From positions 112,451-176,450 of the forward strand of contig JALCBY010000006.1 in the NCBI GenBank assembly GCA_028066055.1: a stretch of 64,000 bases of DNA, read 5' to 3'. Below, one piece after another: positions 26,004-33,930 of this stretch (positions within the stretch are counted from its first letter, which is position 1; each line of letters begins with the position of its first letter). The notes under the pieces were generated by a model. That model searched no databases. It was not told the origin of the DNA and saw only the letters and a program-made list of their open reading frames with translations. The position numbers were made by a program, and so were the translations under genes. The stretch comes from Hyphomicrobiaceae bacterium (GTDB taxonomy: Bacteria > Pseudomonadota > Alphaproteobacteria > Rhizobiales > Methyloligellaceae).

Positions 26004-26201
26004 CCTCAGTGCAAGATTGAGAAACCAACCACGCTTTTCGCCAATCTGTCAGAGCGCCACGCTCCGGCAGGGACGACTTTGCTCGTCCGGAAGCAGACCG
26101 GAGTGCTGTCATTCGCCGCCCCAATGCAATGGCCGCCTTGGCAATGGTACCGCCAACGGAATAGAATAAATTCCCCAGGAACAGAGAAAGAGAAGAACAA
26201 A

Positions 26202-27194
26202 ATGATTGCGGGATCGCCGTTTTCGAGACGCGACATGCTCAGGGCGGGTGGCGCAGCGAGTATCCTCGCAGCCGGAGGCCTGCTGGTCCCGAGCCCGGTT
26301 TTGGCAGCGGCCGAAATGAAAGGCCAACAGGTTCCCGGATACTACCGTTTCAAGCTCGGCGCGTTTGAAGTCACGGTTTTGAGCGACGGGTCATACACGC
26401 TGCCGACAAGCCTGCTCGGAACCAATGTGGACCGTGAAAAGGTGAAAGCCCTTCTTGAAGCCAACCTCCTCGACCCCGACGAACGGATTTCGCACGTCAA
26501 CATTCCGCTGATCAATACGGGCAAGGAACTGATCCTCGTCGATGTCGGGGGCGGAATGAACTGGATGCCGAACGCAGGCAAGCTTTCCGACAACATGCGC
26601 GCTTCGGGCTATGAACCGGAAGACGTGGACAAGGTAATCCTCACCCACGGCCACCCAGATCATATCTGGGGTCTGATCGACGAATTCGAGGAAGCGCCCC
26701 GTTTTCCCAACGCGGAATACTTCATGTCCGCGACCGAATGGGACTTCTGGACCACGGACAAGGCCATGAAGACATTGCCCGAAGCGTTTCTTGGTTTCGC
26801 GGTCGGTGCCAAAAATCATCTGCCTCCGGTTGCGGAAAAGACCCGGCGCATCAAGCCGGGAGAAGAGATCATTCCGGGCATCGTCACCGTGGACACGCCT
26901 GGCCATACAAGCGGACACATATCGGTTGTTATTGAATCCAAAGGGGAAAGTCTGCTCGTCACTGCGGATACAATGACCCACCCCTATATCTCGTTCGAGC
27001 ATCCGGACTGGTGGCCGCGCACCGACCTCGACAGCAAGATGGCTGAAAAATCGCGCCGCAAGATGCTTGAGATGGCCGCCACGGACAAGCATCTGACGCT
27101 CGTCTATCATGTTTCGTTTCCCGGTCTCGGTCACGTCGCCCGCACGGGATCCGCGTATCGCTGGGTGCCGGCAACCTGGCAATGGGAGCTCTGA
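26202..27194 (+). CDS. Tat-exported metallo-beta-lactamase-fold hydrolase (SoxH-like?)
   Basis: 330 residues from ATG 26202. A Tat signal peptide with SRRDMLRAGG and a hydrophobic stretch ending VLAAA targets it to the periplasm. The zinc motif HGHPDH (in ILTHGHPDHIWG), a further His in TPGHTSGH, and Asp in LVTADTMTHP fit an active binuclear hydrolase. Paracoccus sox clusters carry exported proteins of this fold (SoxG/SoxH), and the location at the head of the sulfur island supports a similar role, but lactonase-type proteins also look like this. Substrate unknown. Confidence 0.85.
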   Translation: MIAGSPFSRRDMLRAGGAASILAAGGLLVPSPVLAAAEMKGQQVPGYYRFKLGAFEVTVLSDGSYTLPTSLLGTNVDREKVKALLEANLLDPDERISHVNIPLINTGKELILVDVGGGMNWMPNAGKLSDNMRASGYEPEDVDKVILTHGHPDHIWGLIDEFEEAPRFPNAEYFMSATEWDFWTTDKAMKTLPEAFLGFAVGAKNHLPPVAEKTRRIKPGEEIIPGIVTVDTPGHTSGHISVVIESKGESLLVTADTMTHPYISFEHPDWWPRTDLDSKMAEKSRRKMLEMAATDKHLTLVYHVSFPGLGHVARTGSAYRWVPATWQWEL

Positions 27195-27316
27195 ACGGCC
27201 TGCCCCTTTGCAGGCGAACTCAATGGTATGTGGCTGGTTGGAGCCAAGCAGAAAGTGATAGCGTTTTGCCATGGAAAGCACGAGGCAGATCGGGACGGGC
27301 TTGAAGGATCGGATCG

Positions 27317-28426
27317 TTGCTTGAGCCGACGGCAGGTCAGCTCGTCGCGCTGAGCGGCTTCGCCCTGGGGGTCGTCGCAGGAGGCGTGGCGCGCTGGGCA
27401 CGCTTCTGCACGTTCGGTGCCGTTGAAGACATGGTTCTGACCGGCGATCTGAGGCGCCTGAAAAGCTGGGCCCTGGCCATTGCCGTCGCCACGCTCGCCG
27501 TTCAGATCATGCATGTTTCCGGCATCGCCCGCATCGACCAGACGTTTTACCTCGGAACGACCTTTCACTGGGCCGGCGCTATCGTCGGCGGCCTCATGTT
27601 CGGCGTGGGCATGGCTCTGGTGGGCACCTGCGGTTTCGGCACGCTGGTACGGCTGGGTGGCGGTGACCTAAAGGCCTTCGTTGCCTTTCTGGTGATGGGA
27701 CTGACGGCCTACATGACAGCAGGCGGTGTTACGGGATATGCACGGCGCTACATTCTCGAAGCCGCCGACATCGACCTGACGCGTATCGGCGGACAAGGCC
27801 TACCCCACTTTGCGGCGGCATTGACGGGTATTGATCCGCAATTTTTGTGGATGCCCATAGCCCTGATTGTCGCCGGACTGCTGTTCGCCTGGTGTTTGTC
27901 GAACGGTGGTCTCAAGGGCACGCCTCGCGACGTTGCGTCAGGCGTGATTATCGGCCTTGTCGTCGCGGGAGGATTTGCCGCGACCGGCATCATGGGAAGT
28001 GATCCGTTCGATCCGGCGCCGGTACGCTCCCTGTCATATGTAATCCCACCGGGGCGCGCCGTCATCTATCTGCTCACGTTTATCGGCGCGATGATCGATT
28101 TCAGCATCGCGCTCGTTTTCGGCACGCTCGCCGGTTCCTTCGCTGCGGCGATGCTGAACAAAGAGCTGCGGATTGAGGCCTATGACGATGCGCGCGAGAT
28201 GCGCCGCCACCTGCTCGGAGCTTTCCTCATGGGCTTCGGCGGCGTGTCGGCTTACGGCTGTACAATCGGGCAAGGTGTTTCGGGAATGGCGACACTCTCC
28301 CTCGCCGCACCACTGGCTCTCGGCGCTATTCTGATTGGCGCAATCGGGGGGCTTTACTATCTTCTGACCGGCAGCTTCTCAGAAGCCGTGAACCTCACCT
28401 TCCGAAGATTCCGCCAGCAAGCCTGA
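27317..28426 (+). CDS. YeeE/YedE (SoxT-like) sulfur transporter
   Basis: 369-residue membrane protein with about 9-10 hydrophobic segments. The family carries sulfur compounds such as thiosulfate across the inner membrane via conserved cysteines; here these are in ARFCTFGAVED, GTCGFGTLVRLGGGDLKA and YGCTIGQGVSG. The start appears to be TTG 27317 (after AAGGA); no ATG in frame fits better. Position beside thioredoxin-like genes and fccAB suggests a SoxT-type role. A second family member lies at 47.5 kb. Confidence 0.88.
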   Translation: MLEPTAGQLVALSGFALGVVAGGVARWARFCTFGAVEDMVLTGDLRRLKSWALAIAVATLAVQIMHVSGIARIDQTFYLGTTFHWAGAIVGGLMFGVGMALVGTCGFGTLVRLGGGDLKAFVAFLVMGLTAYMTAGGVTGYARRYILEAADIDLTRIGGQGLPHFAAALTGIDPQFLWMPIALIVAGLLFAWCLSNGGLKGTPRDVASGVIIGLVVAGGFAATGIMGSDPFDPAPVRSLSYVIPPGRAVIYLLTFIGAMIDFSIALVFGTLAGSFAAAMLNKELRIEAYDDAREMRRHLLGAFLMGFGGVSAYGCTIGQGVSGMATLSLAAPLALGAILIGAIGGLYYLLTGSFSEAVNLTFRRFRQQA

Positions 28427-28471
28427 CCCCGGCTCGCACGAGGTATTTGCCCGAACCATCCAGGACCGGCT

Positions 28472-29149
28472 TCAGTTCACCTTGCCTGACTTGTCGGAAG
28501 ACTGCTGCTTCGCAAGCGCCTCGCGCTCGTTCAACCGGCGAATATGGAAACGCTGAAAGTGTTCATCGCCTTCGTTTCCCTTGATGCGAATCCAAGTGAA
28601 CATGTCGTAGAACGTGCCCGGCCCAACGCCGAGGCCCATGCGCATCACTTCGAGCTCCGGACCCCATTTTTTGTCAAGGCCCGCCAAATCATCTTTGAAA
28701 AAGACGATCCAGGGCGTGAATACAACGCCCCAGCGCTTCACCAGTTCCTTTTCCGTAAGGACTTTCCCATCGAAGTCCGTCACCTCACGGTCACCCCAAA
28801 GGTTGATCTGAACGATCCGGTAATTCTCGCGCACATAGTCGTTGATGTATTTTTTGGCGAGCACTTCCGTGTGCATCTTCACGCAGTAGATACAGCCACG
28901 CTGCTCGAAGATGACGGCAAAGCGCTTGCCTTCCGCCTTTGCCTCCTCGAAATCATCGCGAAGATTGAGGAATGACTGATTGAACCAGCTCTGATGATAA
29001 AGGGCATCATCGCCCTTCGTCGGTTCAACGCGTGGAAGTTCCGGGCCGATCGCAGGCGGCAAGTCGGTTGAGGGGCCTGCGCTTGCGCGGTCGACCAGCG
29101 CGCCGAGCCAAACTCCGGAGGCAATCAGAACAACGCAAAGGCGGATCAT
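28472..29149 (-). CDS. Exported thioredoxin-like protein (SoxW-like), copy 2
   Basis: 225 residues from ATG 29149 with a signal peptide (MIRLCVVLIASGVW... ending RASA); GTG 29167, overlapping the upstream stop, is an alternative. The redox motif is CIYC in FEQRGCIYCVKMH, and INLWGDREVTDFDGK follows. This is close in plan to the upstream neighbour (FEQRGCPYC, FDLWGSRAVTDFDGE), so the two arose by duplication. Such periplasmic thioredoxins (SoxW) keep SoxY or other sulfur-carrying cysteines reduced. Its 3' end converges on the YeeE gene. Confidence 0.88.
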   Translation of the reverse strand: MIRLCVVLIASGVWLGALVDRASAGPSTDLPPAIGPELPRVEPTKGDDALYHQSWFNQSFLNLRDDFEEAKAEGKRFAVIFEQRGCIYCVKMHTEVLAKKYINDYVRENYRIVQINLWGDREVTDFDGKVLTEKELVKRWGVVFTPWIVFFKDDLAGLDKKWGPELEVMRMGLGVGPGTFYDMFTWIRIKGNEGDEHFQRFHIRRLNEREALAKQQSSDKSGKVN

Positions 29150-29160
29150 GGCTCGCACGG

Positions 29161-29784
29161 CTACCACACGTCAGGGTCTTTGCCCTGCTCCTTCAGTTTT
29201 TTGAATTTCGCCTGCAGATAGCGCTGAAAATTCGTTGTCCGGTAATGTCCCTCATTGACGTATTCCAGCGTTGACATGAAATGAAACGGCTTGAAATAAC
29301 CGGGCATCCGGAAGGCTTCCGCATCAGCAATGCTCTTTCCCTTCACCCCTTCTTTGTCCCTTGGAAAGAAAATCATCGTCGGCGTGAAGATGACGCGCCC
29401 CTTCTGCGCCAGGGCACGCTCTTCGAGCTGTTCGCCATCGAAGTCGGTCACCGCCCGGCTTCCCCAGAGATCGAACTGCAACACCCCGTAATGCTTTTCC
29501 AGATAGGAGAGGATTTCCTTGCGGCCGAAATTCACCCGGTGCAGTTCCCGGCAATAGGGACACCCGCGTTGCTCAAACAGGATCGCGAGATTCTTATCCT
29601 GTGCAGCCAGCTCCGCATGGTCGTCGGCGAGATCAAAAAAGGTCTCCAGGAACCAGTCCTGCGTGAACAGGCCATTGTCTCCGACCTCCGCACCCTCTGC
29701 GGCTTGAAGCCGGGACCGACCCAGCGCCGCCATTGCACCTATTGAAGCGGCTCCGGTGATTGCGCTGCGTCTACTGATTTTCAT
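29161..29784 (-). CDS. soxW: Tat-exported thioredoxin-like protein (SoxW-like), copy 1
   Basis: 207 residues from ATG 29784; the frame extends upstream to 29844 but the ATG follows GGAGGGCCC-like sequence and starts a Tat signal (KISRRSAITGAASIGAMAAL). Redox motif CPYC in FEQRGCPYCREL, then DLWGSRAVTDFDG and the cis-Pro region FTPTMIFF. Likely delivers reductant to sulfur-oxidising periplasmic proteins, as SoxW does with SoxV. It is the promoter-proximal gene of the pair and has an AT-rich candidate SoxR operator about 75 bp upstream. The soxW name rests on context as much as sequence. Confidence 0.85.
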   Translation of the reverse strand: MKISRRSAITGAASIGAMAALGRSRLQAAEGAEVGDNGLFTQDWFLETFFDLADDHAELAAQDKNLAILFEQRGCPYCRELHRVNFGRKEILSYLEKHYGVLQFDLWGSRAVTDFDGEQLEERALAQKGRVIFTPTMIFFPRDKEGVKGKSIADAEAFRMPGYFKPFHFMSTLEYVNEGHYRTTNFQRYLQAKFKKLKEQGKDPDVW

Positions 29785-29859
29785 GGGCCCTCCATTTCCG
29801 GCGGAGCGTCGTTCGTTTCGCCAAACTGGCGTGTCGTGTCGCATCTCTCATTTTCAAAC

Positions 29860-29875
29860 ATTCATATTATTACAT
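29860..29875. promoter_or_regulatory. Candidate SoxR/SqrR-type operator upstream of soxW-like genes
   Basis: ATTC-atattatt-ACAT, a near match to the ATTC-N8-GAAT dyad bound by persulfide-sensing ArsR regulators such as SqrR. 75 bp upstream of the thioredoxin-like operon. Confidence 0.45.
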
Positions 29876-30078
29876 ATAATTGCTGCGATTGGGAGATAGC
29901 GCATCAGACGGTTCTTTCCCGCTCCTCAGAATGATCGGCGCACCTTTGACCGAGATCACATTCCTCAGCACCAAATTCCTGTAACATCTCTCTTTCCGGC
30001 ACGATCTGCTCTTCAGGTGAGAAAAGTCGGAATTCTGTTGCCGTTGCGACACCTTATACACTTGCGCTCAAAACATAT

Positions 30079-30100
30079 TATATTCAGAATGTTATATATT
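30079..30100. promoter_or_regulatory. Candidate SoxR-type operator upstream of fccA
   Basis: TATATTC-N8-ATATATT, left half fits the island-wide pattern ATATATTC-N8-GAATATAT and right half only partly. A direct repeat AGAATG (30086-30091 and 30102-30107) overlaps it. It ends 20 bases before the fccA start. Confidence 0.45.
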
Positions 30101-30120
30101 TAGAATGGGAAAAGCCCATC

Positions 30121-30444
30121 GTGAAGGAGACGCTCTTTACGGTCCTCATATCGATAATCCCCCTACTTTCGGCAACAAGAGCCGCCGCCACGACAGGCGA
30201 TGCAGAGTATGGGGAGTATCTGTCTGCGGAATGCGTCACCTGCCATCAGCTTTCAGGCGCCGAGGACGGCATTCCCCCGATCGTCGGTTGGGATGAAGCG
30301 TCGTTTATCGCTGTTTTGAAGTCTTACAAGGCGCAGGAACGGGAAAACCCGGCGATGCAGCTCGTCACCAGCAATCTGGGTGAAGAGGAGATGGCCGCGT
30401 TGGCGGCCTATTTCGCCAAATTGAAACCACAAAAGAAAGAATGA
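30121..30444 (+). CDS. fccA: Monoheme cytochrome c, flavocytochrome c subunit FccA (SoxE-like)
   Basis: 107-residue exported c-type cytochrome starting at GTG 30121 with a signal peptide ending near ATRAAA. One heme motif, CVTCH, in SAECVTCHQLSG; a distal Met ligand is likely in NPAMQLVTSNL. It lies 46 bp before the flavoprotein gene, so it should be the electron-accepting subunit of sulfide dehydrogenase. It has one heme, like the small Chlorobium FccA; the Allochromatium subunit is larger and diheme. Electrons would go on to a periplasmic cytochrome. Confidence 0.88.
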   Translation: MKETLFTVLISIIPLLSATRAAATTGDAEYGEYLSAECVTCHQLSGAEDGIPPIVGWDEASFIAVLKSYKAQERENPAMQLVTSNLGEEEMAALAAYFAKLKPQKKE

Positions 30445-30490
30445 GGGAAAGAGCGACGATCATTCGGGCAAAACAATAGGGAGATGGATC

Positions 30491-31762
30491 ATGAAGAGGA
30501 TTACCAGACGTCAATTTTCAACGGCGGCGGCAGCAGCGACAGCCGTGAGTGTCATCGGTATGCCGTTTGTTGCACGTGCGGCGAAACCGCGCCTGGTGGT
30601 CATTGGCGGCGGTGCGGGTGGCGCCACCTGCGCGCGCTATGTCGCAAAAGACTCCAAAGGCGCGATCGACGTCACGCTGATCGAGCCGACACGGCGATAC
30701 TACACATGCTTTTTCTCCAACCTCTACATCGGCGGTTTCCACGACTTTGACACCATCGGCCACGGTTATGACACGCTCGCGAACAAGCACGGGATCAACG
30801 TCATCCACGACTGGGCAACCGGCGTCGACAGAAAGGCCAAGACCGTCGCGCTCGCATCCGGCGCAAAGGTTCCGTATGACCGGCTGGTCATCGCGCCCGG
30901 TATCGACATGAAATATGATTCCGTTCCCGGATATTCCATCGATGCGCAGGACGTGATGCCCCACGCGTGGAAATCGGGAACGCAGGCGCAGGTGCTCCGG
31001 TCGCAGGTGGAAAATATGAAAGAGGGCGGAACCTTCGTCATGGTCCCACCGCCCAATCCCTTCCGTTGCCCGCCCGGGCCCTATGAACGCATCTCGATGA
31101 TCGCGCACCAGTTCAAACAGCGAAATCCGAAAGCCAAGATCATCGTCCTCGATCCAAAGGAAAAATTCTCCAAGCAAGCACTCTTCATGGAAGGCTGGGA
31201 AGAGAATTATCCAGGCATGGTGGAGTGGGTTCCGGCGTCCGTTTCGGGTGGTGTCAAGCACGTGAACCCGGACACGATGCAGATCAAGACCGACCTCGAT
31301 ACCTTCAAGGCCGACGCGGCCTGTGTCGTCCCGGCTCAGAAGGCGGGCACCATCGCGCAAGCCGCCGGCGTCACGAAGGGAGACTGGTGCCCAATCAATC
31401 CGGCAACCATGCAGTCCCAGATGGATGAAAACATCTATGTGCTGGGGGACGCATCGATTGCCGCGGCCATGCCGAAGTCCGGCTTTTCCGCAAACAGCCA
31501 GGCGAAGGTTGCAGCAAATGCGATCCGAGGCGCGCTAACGGACTCAAAGGTTTTCCCGGCGCGCTACGCAAACACCTGCTGGAGCCTGATCGGAACCAAC
31601 AACGGCGTGAAAGTCGGCGCGAAATATGAAGCGGCACCCGACAAGATCAAGCCGACGTCAAAGTTCATTTCTAAAACCGGCGAAAGCGCTGATCTGCGCA
31701 AACAGACCTACGAGGAATCCGAAGGCTGGTACAAGGCGATCACCGCCGACATCTTCGGCTAG
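30491..31762 (+). CDS. fccB: Flavocytochrome c sulfide dehydrogenase flavoprotein FccB (SoxF)
   Basis: 423-residue periplasmic flavoprotein that oxidises sulfide to sulfane sulfur. Tat signal ITRRQFSTAA, FAD motif VVIGGGAGGATCARY near residues 36-50. Cys73 in RRYYTCFFSN corresponds to Cys42 of the mature Allochromatium protein, which binds FAD covalently. The redox-active pair fits Cys in ACVVPAQKAG together with an upstream Cys in PFRCPPGPYE. The C-terminal part carries the FCSD dimerisation domain (NTCWSLIGTNNGVKVGAKYE in outline). Paired with fccA; a strong terminator follows 21 bp downstream. Confidence 0.94.
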   Translation: MKRITRRQFSTAAAAATAVSVIGMPFVARAAKPRLVVIGGGAGGATCARYVAKDSKGAIDVTLIEPTRRYYTCFFSNLYIGGFHDFDTIGHGYDTLANKHGINVIHDWATGVDRKAKTVALASGAKVPYDRLVIAPGIDMKYDSVPGYSIDAQDVMPHAWKSGTQAQVLRSQVENMKEGGTFVMVPPPNPFRCPPGPYERISMIAHQFKQRNPKAKIIVLDPKEKFSKQALFMEGWEENYPGMVEWVPASVSGGVKHVNPDTMQIKTDLDTFKADAACVVPAQKAGTIAQAAGVTKGDWCPINPATMQSQMDENIYVLGDASIAAAMPKSGFSANSQAKVAANAIRGALTDSKVFPARYANTCWSLIGTNNGVKVGAKYEAAPDKIKPTSKFISKTGESADLRKQTYEESEGWYKAITADIFG

Positions 31763-31782
31763 CTGGATCCTTCCGGAATTGG

Positions 31783-31811
31783 AAAAGCCGCCTCCCCCGA
31801 GGCGGCTTTTT
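31783..31811 (+). terminator. Rho-independent terminator after fccAB
   Basis: Perfect 12-bp stem (arm AAAAGCCGCCTC) with a CCCC loop, ending in a T-run. Because the arms end in A and T runs it can work in both directions, ending fccAB and the converging minus-strand transcript. Confidence 0.93.
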
Positions 31812-31853
31812 CATTGCTGATCGCTCGTCAGTCGCGCCTGCCGAACCGGCCGC

Positions 31854-32378
31854 TCACTCGGCGGCCTGCTTGACAATGTCGTCGAGCAGCTTCTCCACCT
31901 TGGCGGTCGCCCTGCGGGTGAGCCTCGAGGGACCGGCGATCGGTTTTCGATATCCGACATGGACCTTGCCCGGGTCCGACTTCAGCTCAAAGATGAACAC
32001 CACATAGGGGCAAATCGCGATGTTCAGGGGGTTTGCACTGACCACTTCGTGGGTCAGCTTCGCGGAACAGAACTGCAAATATTTCGCTGCCAGATAGGGC
32101 GATTTGCTTCCTCCCGGTGTTACGCTTCCCACGGCTTCGCTTGTTCGTTCCAGCATCGCGCCCAGATGCCCCGTATAGTCGACCACCAGTCCTCGATCGA
32201 CGATGGCATTGTTCAATTCGAACAGAACATCCTCGAATTTCCCGTCCTTGATGTAGGACTTGTAACCGGCCGCATTGTCCGCGCGTACATCCCTGGCGAA
32301 GCAGAGAGCCACGATGGCACATGCGCACAAAACGCAGAGAAATCGGTATATGCCTGCATGTTGGGTGTTTTTACTCAT
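31854..32378 (-). CDS. DUF302 family exported protein
   Basis: 174 residues from ATG 32378 (the frame reaches 32417, but MSKNTQHAG precedes a clear signal-like hydrophobic stretch, FLCVLCACAIVALCFA). The body resembles DUF302: an ELNNAIVDRGLVVDYTGHLG segment, FCSAKLTHEVVSANPLNIAICPYVVFIFE and a C-terminal KVEKLLDDIVKQA helix. DUF302 proteins are frequent beside sulfur and cytochrome genes but lack a defined role. It is the last gene at the downstream end of the dsr cluster and may be cotranscribed with dsrN, 104 bp away. Confidence 0.8.
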   Translation of the reverse strand: MSKNTQHAGIYRFLCVLCACAIVALCFARDVRADNAAGYKSYIKDGKFEDVLFELNNAIVDRGLVVDYTGHLGAMLERTSEAVGSVTPGGSKSPYLAAKYLQFCSAKLTHEVVSANPLNIAICPYVVFIFELKSDPGKVHVGYRKPIAGPSRLTRRATAKVEKLLDDIVKQAAE

Positions 32379-32482
32379 GATCTGAACCCTGCAACTCGAC
32401 CTCACAAGAAACCCCACTATTGCAGCTTATACGGATTTGGGTATGCGGCATTGACCCTCATCAACCTGACAATCGCGGAGCG

Positions 32483-33928
32483 TTACGCGACACCCGGAAC
32501 CTCGTCGCAGGTGCGTATCTCGTGCGGAGCTGGTCTATCCCGGCAGGAGCGAACGAAAGCAACAAACCTTTCCGCCCAGCGGTTCGAATTCGTATCCCGC
32601 AGATGGCAGAAACTCGCGGTCAAATTGCCCATCACGATGCCATCGTGCTGTCCGTTGATGCCATGTCCGCGCAACACGCGATAGGCGTAGTCCATCTCAG
32701 GCGGACCGTTCTCCAGAGACGCATAGTGGAATTCATGGGCGGCGTGTTGTGCAGGCGCGTTCCGGCTTGTCGACATATGCCATGGACAGGCTCCGGTCTC
32801 TTCCACACGCACCAATCCCCTACCCTGCGGTCTCTCATGCATTTGCGCGTCGAACGGGATGGCGCCAACCATGTCGCGGCGGTCTTCCCGCCAGCGGATG
32901 GTTCGGCAGAGATACATCATACCGCCACACTCAGCGTAGGTCGGCAAACCCCTTACGATTGCGTCCCGGATTTGGTGCCTCATGCCGGAGTTGGCCTCCA
33001 GCCGGGCCATCTGCGTCTCGGGGAAACCGCCTCCGATAAACAGACCATCCACACCGGGAAAACGCACATCCTCCAGCGCGTTGAAGAAAACCAGTTCCGC
33101 ACCGGCACGTTCGAGTGCTTCAAGATCGTCCGCATAATAGAAACAGAAGGCCGCGTCGCGAGCGACGCCGATGCGGACGTTTGCGGTTGCTTTGCGACCG
33201 GATGATGTCTGGAGCGTCCGGGGAACTGCAGCGCTTCCTGCGATTTCAACAAACCGGTCGAGATCAATGCCTTCGCTCACTGCGCGCTTCAAGCGCCCGA
33301 TCTTGCAGCCCGATTGACCGATCTCGCACGGCGTTGTCAGGCCAAGATGCCGCTCGGTGACGACTAATGCCTCGTCACGGCCAACCGCGCCGAGTATGGA
33401 AACATCCGTGTAGCGCTCCAGAGAGTTGCGCAGCTTGCTTTCGTGCCGCGCGCTCGCGACCTTGTTCAGAATGACACCCTTAATGCTCACGTCCGGATCG
33501 AAAGCCTGATATCCGAGGACGAGCGGCACAAGCCCGCGGGTTACGCCCTCGGCGTCCAGCACAAGGACGACCGGTGCGTGCAGAAGTTTGGCGAGCGCGG
33601 CGTTGCAGTCCCGGCCCTCGGGATCGATGCCGTCATAAAGGCCCTTGTTCCCCTCGACCAGCGCAAGATCAGCGGTTGCTGCACGTCGGTCGAAAAGCTC
33701 AGCAATCTCGCTTTCATCCTGGGTGTTGTAGTCGAGATTGTAGCAGGCGCGCCGGGACGCCCGTCTCAGCCACATGGGATCGATATAGTCGGGTCCCTTT
33801 TTGAAGGGCTGGATCGCCAGGCCGCGCTCCGACAATGCCGCCAGCAGGCCCATGGCAACGCTTGTCTTGCCGGACGATTTGTGAGCCGCCGACAGGTAGA
33901 CGCGCGACGATGACCGCTTGCTCGCCAT
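32483..33928 (-). CDS. dsrN: DsrN, siroheme amidating cobyrinate a,c-diamide synthase homolog
   Basis: 481 residues from ATG 33928, 7 bases after AGGAG; GTG 33934 overlaps the dsrP stop. The N-terminal P-loop AHKSSGKTS and LVEGNKGLYDGID are of the CobB/CbiA type; the C-terminal class I glutaminase has the nucleophile Cys in YAECGGMMYL and His in the AAHEFHYAS stretch. At this position in a dsr cluster it is DsrN, which amidates siroheme for DsrAB, as shown in Allochromatium. A cobalamin CobB is the alternative, but no other cob genes are present. Confidence 0.92.
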   Translation of the reverse strand: MASKRSSSRVYLSAAHKSSGKTSVAMGLLAALSERGLAIQPFKKGPDYIDPMWLRRASRRACYNLDYNTQDESEIAELFDRRAATADLALVEGNKGLYDGIDPEGRDCNAALAKLLHAPVVLVLDAEGVTRGLVPLVLGYQAFDPDVSIKGVILNKVASARHESKLRNSLERYTDVSILGAVGRDEALVVTERHLGLTTPCEIGQSGCKIGRLKRAVSEGIDLDRFVEIAGSAAVPRTLQTSSGRKATANVRIGVARDAAFCFYYADDLEALERAGAELVFFNALEDVRFPGVDGLFIGGGFPETQMARLEANSGMRHQIRDAIVRGLPTYAECGGMMYLCRTIRWREDRRDMVGAIPFDAQMHERPQGRGLVRVEETGACPWHMSTSRNAPAQHAAHEFHYASLENGPPEMDYAYRVLRGHGINGQHDGIVMGNLTASFCHLRDTNSNRWAERFVAFVRSCRDRPAPHEIRTCDEVPGVA

Positions 33929-33930
33929 GG

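Larger units (their letters stand above)
29785..30120. other. Divergent promoter region between soxW-like and fccA genes
   Basis: 336 bases without a supported gene. The sequence is much richer in A and T than the flanking genes and carries two candidate SoxR-type operators, at 29860-29875 and 30079-30100, each close to the gene it would control. Nothing else recognised. Confidence 0.7.

Noticed and set aside
26158..26174. GGAAT-N7-ATTCC before the metallo-hydrolase gene as a SoxR operator
   Set aside because: The half-sites point the opposite way from ATTC-N8-GAAT and the spacing differs.
32483..33928. Cobalamin biosynthesis gene cobB
   Set aside because: Sequence alone would allow it, but its place directly after dsrP and the lack of other cob genes favour dsrN.
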